From Chryseobacterium sp. MA9 (GTDB lineage Bacteria; Bacteroidota; Bacteroidia; Flavobacteriales; Weeksellaceae), in NCBI RefSeq assembly GCF_024399315.1, contig NZ_CP075170.1, positions 1,178,001 through 1,242,000 of the forward strand: 64,000 nucleotides of DNA, given 5' to 3'. The first letter of the stretch is position 1. Each line of letters opens with the position of its first letter. Shown here in pieces: positions 34,741 to 44,061 of this stretch. The translations under genes and the position numbers were made by a program. The notes below the pieces were generated by a model. It made no database searches, was not told where the DNA came from, and was given only the letters and a program-made list of their open reading frames with translations.

Positions 34741-35781
34741 TCACTTATACACTGATAATGAGAGCTTCATGTTCACCTCCTGTCCTTCCATGGGACGTTC
34801 AATAAAGGTCTGACGGATATCTCCGAAGCGCATCTCGTCTTTTTTGGCTTTCTGAATCAGCTGCTGAATTGCCCGAATTCGCCCTTCATAGTTCCCTTTG
34901 TAGTAGATTACATAATTTTGAGACGGGTTTACGGATCTAAAATTGAAGTTATTGTCAGATACTCCAATTTTCTTAGAAAGCGGTATTCCCAGGAAATAAG
35001 AAACCTCTTTGTCTTTGTAATTGTCTGCATCAGTGATCAGGATGGGATATCCAAATTCATCATCTCTTTTCCCCATATCCATCGTTACGAAGTTATAAGC
35101 TTTGTTATAATTCATCACGATATTTCTGTAAAGGGCATCTTTCTTATTCGAAGTGCTTACATTGATCCCAAGCAACAGCTTATCTTCTTCATTTTCCACC
35201 ATCAGACTGTCATATTTGATGGCTGCCATTTGGTTATCTTTTTCTACTTTATTTCCTAAAGAATTTTTAAGATTGGTCATGCTTTTATTTATATTTTCAG
35301 CAAAACGATCTTCAGTCCAGAAGTTCTCTACTCTTTTCCAGACAGGCAGTTTCGGTGTATGTACGTACCAAATGATTTTTGTTTTTTCTGCAGAAACAGG
35401 CTTAAATTTGACGTCAACCAGCGTTGGATTTTCATTTTCGTCCTCAAAAAGCTGATATTTCAGAGTTTTATTAAGATTCTCATACCTAATGAACATTTCT
35501 CCATCTGTATTATTTTTAGGATCTACATAGCTGATAGCACTTCCCTGTCCTTCGTAAGGCGTATAATAATCAATATCAATAGATTGTGAACTGGTAAAGA
35601 AGTTATTCCATCTCGTAAAATTCTGCAGATTATTAAACTGGGTAAAAACTTTATCTACCGGATAATCAATCTCTTTTTCAATAGTGAAATTTTTGCTTTC
35701 GTCTACAAAATAGTACATGGAAGCAGCATAAGCTCCTCCCAACAAAACAATAATAAATGTTAATATTTTAAAAATACGCAT
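34741..35781 (-). CDS. SRPBCC-fold (polyketide cyclase-like) protein with N-terminal membrane anchor
   Basis: 346 residues from MRIFKILTFIIVLL at 35781. A longer frame from 35799 runs through the promoter (35786-35816) and is rejected. Residues 3-24 form a membrane anchor or uncleaved signal; residues 30-165 are a START/SRPBCC domain (ESKNFTIEKEIDYPVDKVFTQF, TKIIWYVHTPKLPVW). The C-terminal half (about 200-346) resembles a GyrI/effector-binding-type alpha+beta fold (SLMVENEEDKLLLGINVSTSN, GIRAIQQLI-like region), but I am not certain of this. Likely periplasmic and ligand-binding. The promoter is so close that the mRNA may be leaderless. Confidence 0.75.
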   Translation of the reverse strand: MRIFKILTFIIVLLGGAYAASMYYFVDESKNFTIEKEIDYPVDKVFTQFNNLQNFTRWNNFFTSSQSIDIDYYTPYEGQGSAISYVDPKNNTDGEMFIRYENLNKTLKYQLFEDENENPTLVDVKFKPVSAEKTKIIWYVHTPKLPVWKRVENFWTEDRFAENINKSMTNLKNSLGNKVEKDNQMAAIKYDSLMVENEEDKLLLGINVSTSNKKDALYRNIVMNYNKAYNFVTMDMGKRDDEFGYPILITDADNYKDKEVSYFLGIPLSKKIGVSDNNFNFRSVNPSQNYVIYYKGNYEGRIRAIQQLIQKAKKDEMRFGDIRQTFIERPMEGQEVNMKLSLSVYK

Positions 35782-35785
35782 TGCA

Positions 35786-35816
35786 CAAAAATAATACAAA
35801 TAAAAAGAGTGAACAA
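35786..35816 (-). promoter_or_regulatory. Promoter of the SRPBCC gene (TTG-N20-TAnnTTTG)
   Basis: Minus-strand TTG (35816-35814), 20-base spacer, TATTTTTG (35793-35786). The last base is only 4 bases before the ATG, so transcription would start at or next to the start codon. Confidence 0.75.
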
Positions 35817-35860
35817 TATACTGATCACCCTGATTGTGTGTTTAACAATAATTAACCTAG

Positions 35861-36020
35861 TGGCTGGAAGATGGATGAGGGAAGCTGGAGGTTACTATTT
35901 GACAGAAATTGCTAATAGACTTCTGATTGAAAATACTCAACCTTGCCAAATAAGCCTAAATTCTATATGATAAAATCTGGTTATTTTCCGGCTTTAATAA
36001 CTTCCATCTTCCCTTCTGCT
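35861..36020. repeat. GGAAG-type word inverted repeat between the SRPBCC promoter and glgC
   Basis: Left arm 35861-35897 reads TGGCTGGAAGATGGATGAGG, then GAAGCTGGAGGTTACTAT. Right arm 35999-36020 reads AACTTCCATCTTCCCTTCTG. The inner junction GCTGGAGGTTACTAT matches GCTGGAAGTTACTAT at 49453-49467, which shows common origin. The right arm touches the glgC stop codon. Confidence 0.65.
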
Positions 36021-37287
36021 ATCCGACGTGTGTTCCCGGGGCAATTACAGCACCTTTCTTCACTACAACAATTCCATCCTGTACGGAATAGGTTCCATAA
36101 TCGCCATCCGGAATATGTTTTCCTCCGATGATTTTCACATTGTCACCAATGTAACAGTTTTTATCAAGGATTGCTTTTTCTATATAACAGTATTTCCCGA
36201 TGCCCATATTAGGACGGCCAGCTCTGTCATTCAGTACAATTTCTGTGGTATTCTGATAAAAATCGGCTCCCATTACATATGAATTTACAATGGTACTCCC
36301 TTTGTCTATTCTTGTTCTGTTTCCGATCACGGAGTTTTCAATTTTATCAGCCATAATGATACATCCGTCGCCAAACACTGCCTTACTTACATAAGAACCA
36401 TTGATTTTTGACGGTGGAAGCATCCTTGCTCTGGTATAAATGGGCGAAGAAGAGAAAAGATTAAACTGAGGAAGATCCAGACAAAGATCCAGATTGGCTT
36501 CGTAGAAAGATTCTATAGTTCCGATATCTGTCCAGTAACCTTCATACTGATAGCTTAATGTCTTGTATTTTCCAATAGAACTTGGAATAATATCTTTTCC
36601 GAAATCATCACCAGCACCTTCGTCAAACATCTTTTTAAGGATGGTCTTGGTGAAGATGTAGATCCCCATGGAAGCCAGGAATTCTTTTCCTGTATGCTTA
36701 TTTTCTGCTGAAACCTCAGATTTCAGGCCATCCAGCATCTCATAATCCGGCTTTTCATAGAAAGATGTGATATTTCCTTCATCATCCGATTTTAAGATCC
36801 CAAAACCTGTGGCATCTTTTGCATTCACCGGAATGGTAGCAATAGTAAGATCACCTCCATTTTCGATGTGAAAATCTAGCATTTCTCTGAAATCCATCTG
36901 ATACAGCTGATCTCCTGAAAGAATCAGGATATAGTCATAATCATATTTTTCAAGATGTTTCATCGATTGTCTTACGGCATCTGCAGTTCCCTGATACCAG
37001 CTTTCGTTTTCCACATTCTGCTCAGCTGCCAGAATATCGACGAAGCCTTTACTGAAGATATCAAAGTGATAAGAATTCTTAATGTGTGAATTGAGGGAAG
37101 CAGAATTAAACTGCGTTAAGACCAGAATCTTATTTAATCCTGAATTCAGGCAGTTTGAAATAGGAATATCTACCAATCTGTATTTTCCCGCGATAGGTAC
37201 AGCCGGTTTCGATCTGGAATACGTTAACGGGAATAATCTTGTTCCCCTGCCTCCTCCTAAAACTATGGAGATTACATTTCGATTCAT
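36019..37287 (-). CDS. glgC: Glucose-1-phosphate adenylyltransferase (ADP-glucose pyrophosphorylase)
   Basis: 422 residues. The nucleotidyltransferase signature GGGRGTRLFPLTYSRSKPAVP with KYRLVDIPISNCLNSG opens the protein, and SGDQLYQMD marks the catalytic region. A left-handed beta-helix of hexapeptide repeats fills the last third (GDGCIIMADKIENSVIGNRTRI, YCYIEKAILDKNCYIGDNV). It makes ADP-glucose from ATP and glucose-1-phosphate, the committed step of bacterial glycogen synthesis. It is the last gene of glgB-glgA-lipoprotein-glgC, 15 bp after the lipoprotein gene. Confidence 0.97.
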   Translation of the reverse strand: MNRNVISIVLGGGRGTRLFPLTYSRSKPAVPIAGKYRLVDIPISNCLNSGLNKILVLTQFNSASLNSHIKNSYHFDIFSKGFVDILAAEQNVENESWYQGTADAVRQSMKHLEKYDYDYILILSGDQLYQMDFREMLDFHIENGGDLTIATIPVNAKDATGFGILKSDDEGNITSFYEKPDYEMLDGLKSEVSAENKHTGKEFLASMGIYIFTKTILKKMFDEGAGDDFGKDIIPSSIGKYKTLSYQYEGYWTDIGTIESFYEANLDLCLDLPQFNLFSSSPIYTRARMLPPSKINGSYVSKAVFGDGCIIMADKIENSVIGNRTRIDKGSTIVNSYVMGADFYQNTTEIVLNDRAGRPNMGIGKYCYIEKAILDKNCYIGDNVKIIGGKHIPDGDYGTYSVQDGIVVVKKGAVIAPGTHVG

Positions 37288-37302
37288 AAATATCTTGCGT
37301 TT

Positions 37303-37836
37303 TTATTTTATTAAGTTTACTGTTCTGTTCTTAGTGTTTACTGCTACTTTAAAGCATTCTTTATTTTCATATTGGAGTTCGTTATTATAAACTACCACCT
37401 GAAAATCTTCTTTATCATTTAATTCTAAAACCTCTTTATCCAGATTATAGATTTCAATATTATATTTTTTAAGCTCATTTCTGAAGAACTGATTGGTAAT
37501 AAGAACATCCATAACATCAGTTCTCTTCACTACAAAATCATCAACATCCTTACGATATGCTTCTCTCCATCTTTTTCCATATTTTCTTTCTATTGCGGCA
37601 TATGTTCTTTTATTAATAGCGTCTATTTTCTTCATCTCATCAGGTTCTACCAGACAGCCACCAACAGAATAATGTTTGATTTTCCATTTTTCAGAAATAC
37701 CATCCATAGCTTCATATCGTTCCATTGCGGGAAGACCATACCCATAGATCCAATAATAGCCTCCATGATAACTTCCCCTATCTTCTTTACAAGAAAACAG
37801 TATCATTATTAAAGGAAGAAATCCGAAAATCTTCAT
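37303..37836 (-). CDS. Predicted lipoprotein embedded in the glycogen operon
   Basis: 177 residues. A short signal peptide ends in the lipobox LFSC (Cys16), followed by KEDRGSYHGGYYWIYGYGLP. The mature part is basic and helical (INKRTYAAIERKYGKRWREAYRKDVDDF) with two more Cys residues (CLVEP, CFKVAV). No known domain is recognised. It lies 4 bp after glgA and 15 bp before glgC in the same direction, so it is co-transcribed with the glycogen genes, although a secreted lipoprotein has no obvious place in cytoplasmic glycogen synthesis. Confidence 0.8.
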   Translation of the reverse strand: MKIFGFLPLIMILFSCKEDRGSYHGGYYWIYGYGLPAMERYEAMDGISEKWKIKHYSVGGCLVEPDEMKKIDAINKRTYAAIERKYGKRWREAYRKDVDDFVVKRTDVMDVLITNQFFRNELKKYNIEIYNLDKEVLELNDKEDFQVVVYNNELQYENKECFKVAVNTKNRTVNLIK

Positions 37837-37840
37837 TGTA

Positions 37841-39247
37841 TCAGCTATTATATAAAGCTATGTATTTTTCTGCAGATTTCTCCCATGCAAAGTCAAAATT
37901 CATGTTGGCATGGATAAGATCTTCCATTACTCCTTTTTGATTATAAATTGCCATTGCCCTGTTCATCGCGTGTACAACATCATCTACACCCGGATAAGTA
38001 AAGTTCAGTCCTGCTCCTCCGGTTGAGATATCTTCTACGGTATCTCTGAGGCCTCCTGTATACCTTACCACTGGAACGGTTCCGTATCTCATGGAATACA
38101 TCTGATTCAATCCGCAAGGTTCTACCCTTGAAGGCATCAGAAGAAAATCTGCCGAGGCATAAATCTTATGGGAAAGATGTTCTTTATATCCCAGATCCAG
38201 AGCAAAATTGGTATAGGTATAATCATATTCCTTTAGCTTATTCTCAATATAGGTATTACCAGAACCCAAAATCATAATATTTAAAGCTCCGTAGCTCTGT
38301 TTAATACTTTTCCATACTACATCCGGTAAAAGATCGGCTCCTTTTTCTGTGGCAAACCTTCCAATAAAGGCAAATAAAGGTAGTTCCGGCTTCAATCCAT
38401 ATTCTTTGCACAGTTGTTCTTTATTTTTCTTCTTTTGAGCTACTGCGTTTTTACTGTTAAAATTAAAATCCAGCATAGGATCGGTTTCAGGGTTCCAGAC
38501 TTCAGTGTCAATACCATTGATGATTCCATATGCTTTTCCAAATTCCTGGCGAACGAGGCTTTCCAATCCGCGAAAGCTTATAAAAAGCTCTTCCAGATAT
38601 CCTTCTGAAACGGTGGTAAAGGCATCAGCACATTTGATCATACTGGCCAGAGGGTTTATTAATCCATTCCAATCCATGAGTCCCCATTTATAAGAATCAA
38701 AAGACGGCATATAGTTGGCCATACCCCAGCTCATCATTCCCTGATATTCTCCGTTATGGATGGTTCCTATTGTTTTCACTCCTTTTAAGAATCCGAATTC
38801 TGAACAGTTTTCCACCATAAAAGGAACCAAACCGGTATGATAATCATGGCAATGTAAAACATCAGGACGGATTTCCATGGCACACAGCCAGTGTAACACT
38901 CCATGCTGGAAAGCCATAAACTGGAAACTTTCATCCTGATATCCGTAAGGGTTATCTCTATCTAATAATCCGGGAATTCTTACCATATACAGTTCAAATC
39001 CCAAAACGTCTGTCTTTTCTTTCAACACCTGAACCTGTAGCATATTGGTTCCCTGATGAATAAATCCATCAAAAACCAGGTCAAATTCATGGTCATATAT
39101 AAAGGGCTTGTTGTACCATGGCATTACTACCTTGGCTTCTATTCCTTTAATTTTATTCTGATATTTTGGCAGTGCTCCCACTACATCCGCAAGACCACCT
39201 ACTTTTGCTACAGGATAACATTCTGTACTTAAATGATAAACAACCAT
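37841..39247 (-). CDS. glgA: Glycogen synthase (GT5)
   Basis: 468 residues. The ADP-glucose-binding motif KVGGLADVVGALP (about 15-27) is diagnostic for GT5 glycogen/starch synthases. The second Rossmann domain has IGRFATEKGADLL and the C-terminal PSRVEPCGLNQMYSMRYGTVPVVRYTGGLRDTVED region with the catalytic Glu. It elongates alpha-1,4-glucan from ADP-glucose. Begins 3 bp after glgB. Its last codons overlap the upstream region of the lipoprotein gene only by a 4-bp gap, suggesting coupled translation. Confidence 0.97.
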   Translation of the reverse strand: MVVYHLSTECYPVAKVGGLADVVGALPKYQNKIKGIEAKVVMPWYNKPFIYDHEFDLVFDGFIHQGTNMLQVQVLKEKTDVLGFELYMVRIPGLLDRDNPYGYQDESFQFMAFQHGVLHWLCAMEIRPDVLHCHDYHTGLVPFMVENCSEFGFLKGVKTIGTIHNGEYQGMMSWGMANYMPSFDSYKWGLMDWNGLINPLASMIKCADAFTTVSEGYLEELFISFRGLESLVRQEFGKAYGIINGIDTEVWNPETDPMLDFNFNSKNAVAQKKKNKEQLCKEYGLKPELPLFAFIGRFATEKGADLLPDVVWKSIKQSYGALNIMILGSGNTYIENKLKEYDYTYTNFALDLGYKEHLSHKIYASADFLLMPSRVEPCGLNQMYSMRYGTVPVVRYTGGLRDTVEDISTGGAGLNFTYPGVDDVVHAMNRAMAIYNQKGVMEDLIHANMNFDFAWEKSAEKYIALYNS

Positions 39248-39250
39248 TCC

Positions 39251-41200
39251 TTATCTCTTGTGTTTAATTCTGTGTAATTTATACTTTTTATCTTTCTTCT
39301 GTCTTAAAATAATTCCTGCCAATGGCGGTAATTTCACAGTCATTGATTTTGGATATCCTCTCCATTCTTCATCCTTTTCTTCCAGAATTTCAGGTTCTAC
39401 TCCGCTTCCGCTGTATTTTTCATCATCAGAATTTAAAACAACCTCCCAATGAGTTCCTGCAGGAATCCCGATTTTATAATCCAGTACTTTGGGAGCCAGA
39501 TTTAGAGCTACCATAGCAACATCATCTTTTCGTTTTCCTTTTCTCAGGTATACATACACTGAGTTTTCCAGATCATCTGCTTCTACCCACTCAAAACCAT
39601 GTTTATCAAACTGATTTTCATAAAAGGCAGATTCTGATGTATACAGGTGATTCAGTTCTTTAACGATTTCCTGCATTCCTTTATGAACAGGATATTTCAG
39701 CAAATGCCAGTCGAGACTTCGGGTAAAGTTCCATTCACTCGTCTGCCCGAATTCATCCCCCATGAAAAGCAGTTTGGCTCCGGGATGGGTATACATGTAT
39801 ACATATAAGGTGCGCAGATTGGCAAATTTCTGCCATTCATCACCTTTCATTTTATAGATCAGACTTGCTTTTCCGTGTACGACTTCATCATGTGACAAAG
39901 GCATCATATAATTTTCATTATACATATACATAGAAGCAAACGTCAGCTTATGATGATGGAATTTACGATTATCAAAATCTTCTTTGAAATAATCCAAAGT
40001 GTCATGCATCCAGCCCATCATCCATTTCATTCCAAATCCTACTCCACCGTCATGCACGGGTTTTGTAAGCATAGGGAAATCTGAGCTTTCCTCCGCTATG
40101 GTCATGATATTATTTCCAAATTCCTTATAAACTGCAGTATTAAATTCCTGCAGAAAGGTTTTCGCTTCCAGATTTACATTGGTTCCGTAGATATTCGGTT
40201 CCCATTCGCCCTCATTCCTTGAATAATCCAGATGAAGCATTGAAGTTACGGCATCCACACGCAATCCATCAGCATGATAGCGGTCCAGCCAGAACATAGC
40301 ATTTGAAATCAGAAAAGATTTGACTTCATTTCTTCCGTAATTGAAAATATGGGATTTCCAATCGGGATGAAAACCTTTTCTAGGATCTTCATGTTCATAG
40401 AGATATGATCCATCAAAACGGTGAAGACCATTAGCATCTCCCGGAAAATGAGACGGAACCCAATCCAGGATAACACCTATATTATTTTTATGAAGTTCAT
40501 CAATGAGAAACATCAGATCCTGCGGTGAACCGAAGCGTGAAGTAGCTGCGTAAAAACCTGTAATCTGGTATCCCCAGCTTGGATCATATGGATACTCCAT
40601 CACAGGCATAAACTCTACGTGGGTAAAACCCATTTCATTGACATAGGGAACCAGCTTTTCCGCAATATCCCGATAATTTAAAAACTGACCCGGATTATCA
40701 CCTTCCCTCACCCAGGAACCAAGGTGCAGCTCATACACTGATATAGGAGCTTCAAGTCTGTTTCTTTCCCAGCGTTTATCCATCCACTCCTGATCATTCC
40801 ATTCATACCAGGTGGTAGAAACCAAGGAAGCCGCCTGAATATTCTGTTCCCAGCTTACGGCATAAGGATCGCTTTTTTCCAGGATCTCGCCTCTTGCTGT
40901 TTCAATGGCATACTTGTATAATGTTCCCCAGGTTAATCCTTCAATAAATCCTTCCCAAATTCCTGATCCATCCCATCTTGGAAACAAAATATGATCTTTA
41001 TGATTCCAGTTATTAAAATTTCCGATCACGGAAACTTTCTTTGCATTAGGTGCCCACACTGAAAAGTACACGCCCTTCACGCCATCTTTTTCTGCAGAAT
41101 GTGCTCCAAATTTACCATACAGCTTATAATGTCTACCTTCTTTGAAAAGATACACATCATGATCGGTGAAAAGCGTGTAGGTTTTAACAGAATTCATCAA
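39251..41200 (-). CDS. glgB: 1,4-alpha-glucan branching enzyme (GH13)
   Basis: 649 residues. The N-terminal CBM48 contains GVYFSVWAPNAKKVSVIGNFNNWN. The GH13 barrel shows region I VILDWVPSHF, region II GLRVDAVTSML with the nucleophile Asp, region III MTIAEESSDFP with the acid Glu, and region IV LSHDEVVHGK. The C-terminal beta domain ends with a Lys/His-rich tail (KKDKKYKLHRIKHKR). It creates alpha-1,6 branches. First gene of the operon; the 195-bp gap to the divergent esterase has no exact TAnnTTTG, only TAGTTTC at about 41233-41239. Confidence 0.97.
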   Translation of the reverse strand: MMNSVKTYTLFTDHDVYLFKEGRHYKLYGKFGAHSAEKDGVKGVYFSVWAPNAKKVSVIGNFNNWNHKDHILFPRWDGSGIWEGFIEGLTWGTLYKYAIETARGEILEKSDPYAVSWEQNIQAASLVSTTWYEWNDQEWMDKRWERNRLEAPISVYELHLGSWVREGDNPGQFLNYRDIAEKLVPYVNEMGFTHVEFMPVMEYPYDPSWGYQITGFYAATSRFGSPQDLMFLIDELHKNNIGVILDWVPSHFPGDANGLHRFDGSYLYEHEDPRKGFHPDWKSHIFNYGRNEVKSFLISNAMFWLDRYHADGLRVDAVTSMLHLDYSRNEGEWEPNIYGTNVNLEAKTFLQEFNTAVYKEFGNNIMTIAEESSDFPMLTKPVHDGGVGFGMKWMMGWMHDTLDYFKEDFDNRKFHHHKLTFASMYMYNENYMMPLSHDEVVHGKASLIYKMKGDEWQKFANLRTLYVYMYTHPGAKLLFMGDEFGQTSEWNFTRSLDWHLLKYPVHKGMQEIVKELNHLYTSESAFYENQFDKHGFEWVEADDLENSVYVYLRKGKRKDDVAMVALNLAPKVLDYKIGIPAGTHWEVVLNSDDEKYSGSGVEPEILEEKDEEWRGYPKSMTVKLPPLAGIILRQKKDKKYKLHRIKHKR

Positions 41201-41395
41201 GATCGGTTTGTATTTATAATTTCCCTGAAACTACGAAAAATACTGACAATAGCGATTAATTATTCATCAAATAATTATCAATATCATTTCGTGTTTTGTC
41301 TTTCTATCAAATATATCATTTTTTAACTCACATTTTTATGATTTCAAAACAATCTTTTTTTATAAATTTAACATCAACATTATTAAACACACACG

Positions 41396-42517
41396 ATGAG
41401 GTTTGAACTTTATACCGAAGAAAAAGATGACAGACCGGTATTTATTACCGGAAATTTCAACAGCTGGAATCCCAAAGACTACAATTTCCAGCTTACACAA
41501 ACTGACTCCTCCAATTACTTTATAGAAATTGAAGATCAGCTTCTGCCAGAAGAAATTGATTATAAATTCACAAAAGGAGGCTGGGAGAATGTGGAACTGG
41601 ACCAATATGGAAATATTACTCCCAACCGCAAAGTAAAAAGATCTGTCGGCAAAACTTCTGATACAATAGAAAAGTGGAGATTAAACTGGGGACCGTTCAA
41701 AGAAGAATATTATCCCATTGCTGAAGTAATTTCCGAAAATTTTTATATCCCGCAGCTTGACCGCCACCGTAAAGTTTGGGCACTGCTTCCCTATGATTAT
41801 CATACAACAGATAAGCGATATCCTGTTTTATATCTTCAGGATGCCCAGAACTTATTCAATGAAGGAAGTGGCTTCGGAAACTGGGAAATTGATAAAAAGC
41901 TGTCTATTCTTGCAGAGTATGGCCGTGGTGACCTTATCATCATTGCCATAGAACACGGCAGTGAGGAAAGAATTAAAGAATATATTTTCGATAATGATCA
42001 TGTAGCCAACGGTTCTGAGGGAAAAAAATATATCCGTTTTATTGCAGATACTTTAAAACCTTTTGTAGATGAAAATTACAGAACAAAAAAAGACCGCGAC
42101 AATACCGGGATTGGAGGCAGTTCATTGGGCGCACTGATCAGCATATACAGTGGGTTTCTTTATCCTGAAGTCTATTCCAAATTACTGATCTTCTCACCTT
42201 CGCTTTGGGTAGAACCTAACAATAACTTCCCAATGATGAATTTCAGGGTTCCTTTTAAAACAAAAATTTATCTTTATGGAGGTGGTCAGGAAGGGTCTAA
42301 AATGGTCAAAAGAATTCATATTTTTGAAGAATATCTGAAAAGATGGGAAGAGAAAAAGCTTTTTGATTTTGAATTTAAAACCAATATCAATCCTGAGGGC
42401 ACCCATAATGAATTTTACTGGTCACAGGAGTTTCCAAGAGCCATTGAATGGCTGTTCTATGACAATACAGAAAACCCTGTTGAAGTAAAGCCACAACAAC
42501 AAAGCATTAAAAACTAA
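41396..42517 (+). CDS. Esterase with N-terminal glycogen-binding-like (E-set/CBM48-type) domain
   Basis: 373 residues. Residues 1-85 form an E-set domain with PVFITGNFNSWNPKDYNFQL, the pattern of AMPK-beta/CBM48 glycogen-recognition domains. Residues 105-360 are an alpha/beta-hydrolase of the esterase D/Fes group: KVWALLPYDYH, ILYLQDAQNLF-type start (RYPVLYLQDAQNLFNEG), nucleophile Ser in GIGGSSLGAL, acid/His region near EGTHNEFYWSQEFPRAIEWL. It is divergent from glgB. A carbohydrate-targeted esterase role is plausible but unproven. The domain order argues that the hydrolase is brought to glycogen or another alpha-glucan. Confidence 0.85.
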   Translation: MRFELYTEEKDDRPVFITGNFNSWNPKDYNFQLTQTDSSNYFIEIEDQLLPEEIDYKFTKGGWENVELDQYGNITPNRKVKRSVGKTSDTIEKWRLNWGPFKEEYYPIAEVISENFYIPQLDRHRKVWALLPYDYHTTDKRYPVLYLQDAQNLFNEGSGFGNWEIDKKLSILAEYGRGDLIIIAIEHGSEERIKEYIFDNDHVANGSEGKKYIRFIADTLKPFVDENYRTKKDRDNTGIGGSSLGALISIYSGFLYPEVYSKLLIFSPSLWVEPNNNFPMMNFRVPFKTKIYLYGGGQEGSKMVKRIHIFEEYLKRWEEKKLFDFEFKTNINPEGTHNEFYWSQEFPRAIEWLFYDNTENPVEVKPQQQSIKN

Positions 42518-42609
42518 GCTTGTAAAATCACTGAAGAAGATTTTCAGACAGACAAGAACAAATGAAGAAGGCGATTGTGTATGATCTTAGAAAAATATAA
42601 CATCTATTT

Positions 42610-44025
42610 ATGAAACTAATTAATAAAAAAAACAAAAATTACACTCAGGTCTTCCACCTATTTACAGAGGAAGAATGGACAAAATCCAGTAAAAATTTCA
42701 ATAAAAACATTTCAACTTTTTTTACAGGAAAGAAGTATGAAGTTTTCATCAATGCTCATGAAGAAGGAATTACCTATTTCATTGGATTAGGAAAATCTAC
42801 GTTACAAAATTTCGAAATCCAGCAGGTTGCGGCCAAATTCTCACAAACACAGAAAGAAAAACTTCATGCAGTGCCTACATTAGCTCTGGCAGACTTCATG
42901 AATGAAAAACAATTTGAGGAATTTGTAAAGGGACTTTTAGCCGGAACTTATAATTACCCTTTTGAGAAGAAACATACTTTCTGGAATACAAAATTTGAAT
43001 TGCATTTTGAAAATGTAAGCCAGAAAAAATTAGACCATATCAGCCAGAAAACAGAAGCTCTGATTAACGGACAGACCACTTGCCAGGACTGGCTTAACAA
43101 ACCTGCCAATCTTAAAAAACCGGATATCTTAAGCGCATACCTTAAAAATTTGGCAAAAAAATATGAATTAAAATATACAGTATTCAACAGGAAGAAATGT
43201 GAAGAGCTAGGATTAGGCGCTTATCTTTCAGTCAATCAAGGAAGCGCTTATGATGCAGCGTTCACTATTTTAGAATATAAAACTACGGTTAAAAATGCCA
43301 AGACTTTCGGACTGGTTGGAAAATGTGTATTGTTTGATACTGGAGGAATATCAATAAAAAGCTCTGCCAATCTGCATTATATGAAATCTGATATGGGAGG
43401 CGCTACAGCTGTTTTGGGAACTTTAATTTATGCTGCAGAAATGCAACTTCCTGTGAACATTATTGCTGTTCTTCCTATTACAGATAATGCTGTTTCAGAA
43501 AAAGCCCTGCTTCCAAGTGATGTGATTACAGCCTACAACGGAAAAACCATTGAAGTACTTGATACTGATGCCGAAGGCCGTTTAATCCTTGCAGACGGAT
43601 TATCTTATCTTTCTAAAAACTACAAAACAGATTTTCTTATTGATCTGGCTACTTTAACAGGAAGCTCTGTACGCATGTTTGGAGACACTTGTGCCGCGAT
43701 GTTCTCCAATAATGAGGAGCTGAAAAATAATCTGATAAAAACCGGAGATCAAACCAATCAAAGAGTATGGAATCTCCCTTTATGGGACGTCTGGAAAGAC
43801 GATATTCAGTCTGATGTAGCCGATATGAAAAACATCTCTATGAAGCCTGTTGGGGACTGCATTATTGCAGCAAAATTCTTAGAGCAATTCATTGAAAACC
43901 ACCCTAAATGGGCTCATTTGGATATTGCCGGAGTAGCCTTCGGAAGTGTAGGCTATGCCAAAGAAAAAGCAGCAACAGGTTTCGGGGTTCAACTACTCGT
44001 GAACTTAATTGAAAATTATCACTAA
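42610..44025 (+). CDS. M17 leucyl aminopeptidase family protein
   Basis: 471 residues. The catalytic C-terminal domain has VLFDTGGISIKSSANLHYMKSDMGGA in pieces around 240-265 (Lys250 and Asp261 as metal ligands) and the family signature DTDAEGRL at 318-325; the first residue is Asp instead of the usual Asn. Further conserved are DLATLTGS and PVGDCIIAAKFLEQF. The N-terminal domain is divergent. These di-metal enzymes release N-terminal residues in the cytoplasm. It precedes the amidoligase cluster in the same direction, separated by an 18-bp inverted repeat. Confidence 0.92.
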   Translation: MKLINKKNKNYTQVFHLFTEEEWTKSSKNFNKNISTFFTGKKYEVFINAHEEGITYFIGLGKSTLQNFEIQQVAAKFSQTQKEKLHAVPTLALADFMNEKQFEEFVKGLLAGTYNYPFEKKHTFWNTKFELHFENVSQKKLDHISQKTEALINGQTTCQDWLNKPANLKKPDILSAYLKNLAKKYELKYTVFNRKKCEELGLGAYLSVNQGSAYDAAFTILEYKTTVKNAKTFGLVGKCVLFDTGGISIKSSANLHYMKSDMGGATAVLGTLIYAAEMQLPVNIIAVLPITDNAVSEKALLPSDVITAYNGKTIEVLDTDAEGRLILADGLSYLSKNYKTDFLIDLATLTGSSVRMFGDTCAAMFSNNEELKNNLIKTGDQTNQRVWNLPLWDVWKDDIQSDVADMKNISMKPVGDCIIAAKFLEQFIENHPKWAHLDIAGVAFGSVGYAKEKAATGFGVQLLVNLIENYH

Positions 44026-44061
44026 AAATTAGTTTTTTACAAAAAAACTCTGTATAATTGA

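Noticed and set aside
42562-42600. 12-codon frame (MKKAIVYDLRKI) upstream of the M17 gene
   Set aside because: Too short, no amino-acid run that would suggest a leader peptide for attenuation, and no hairpin after it.
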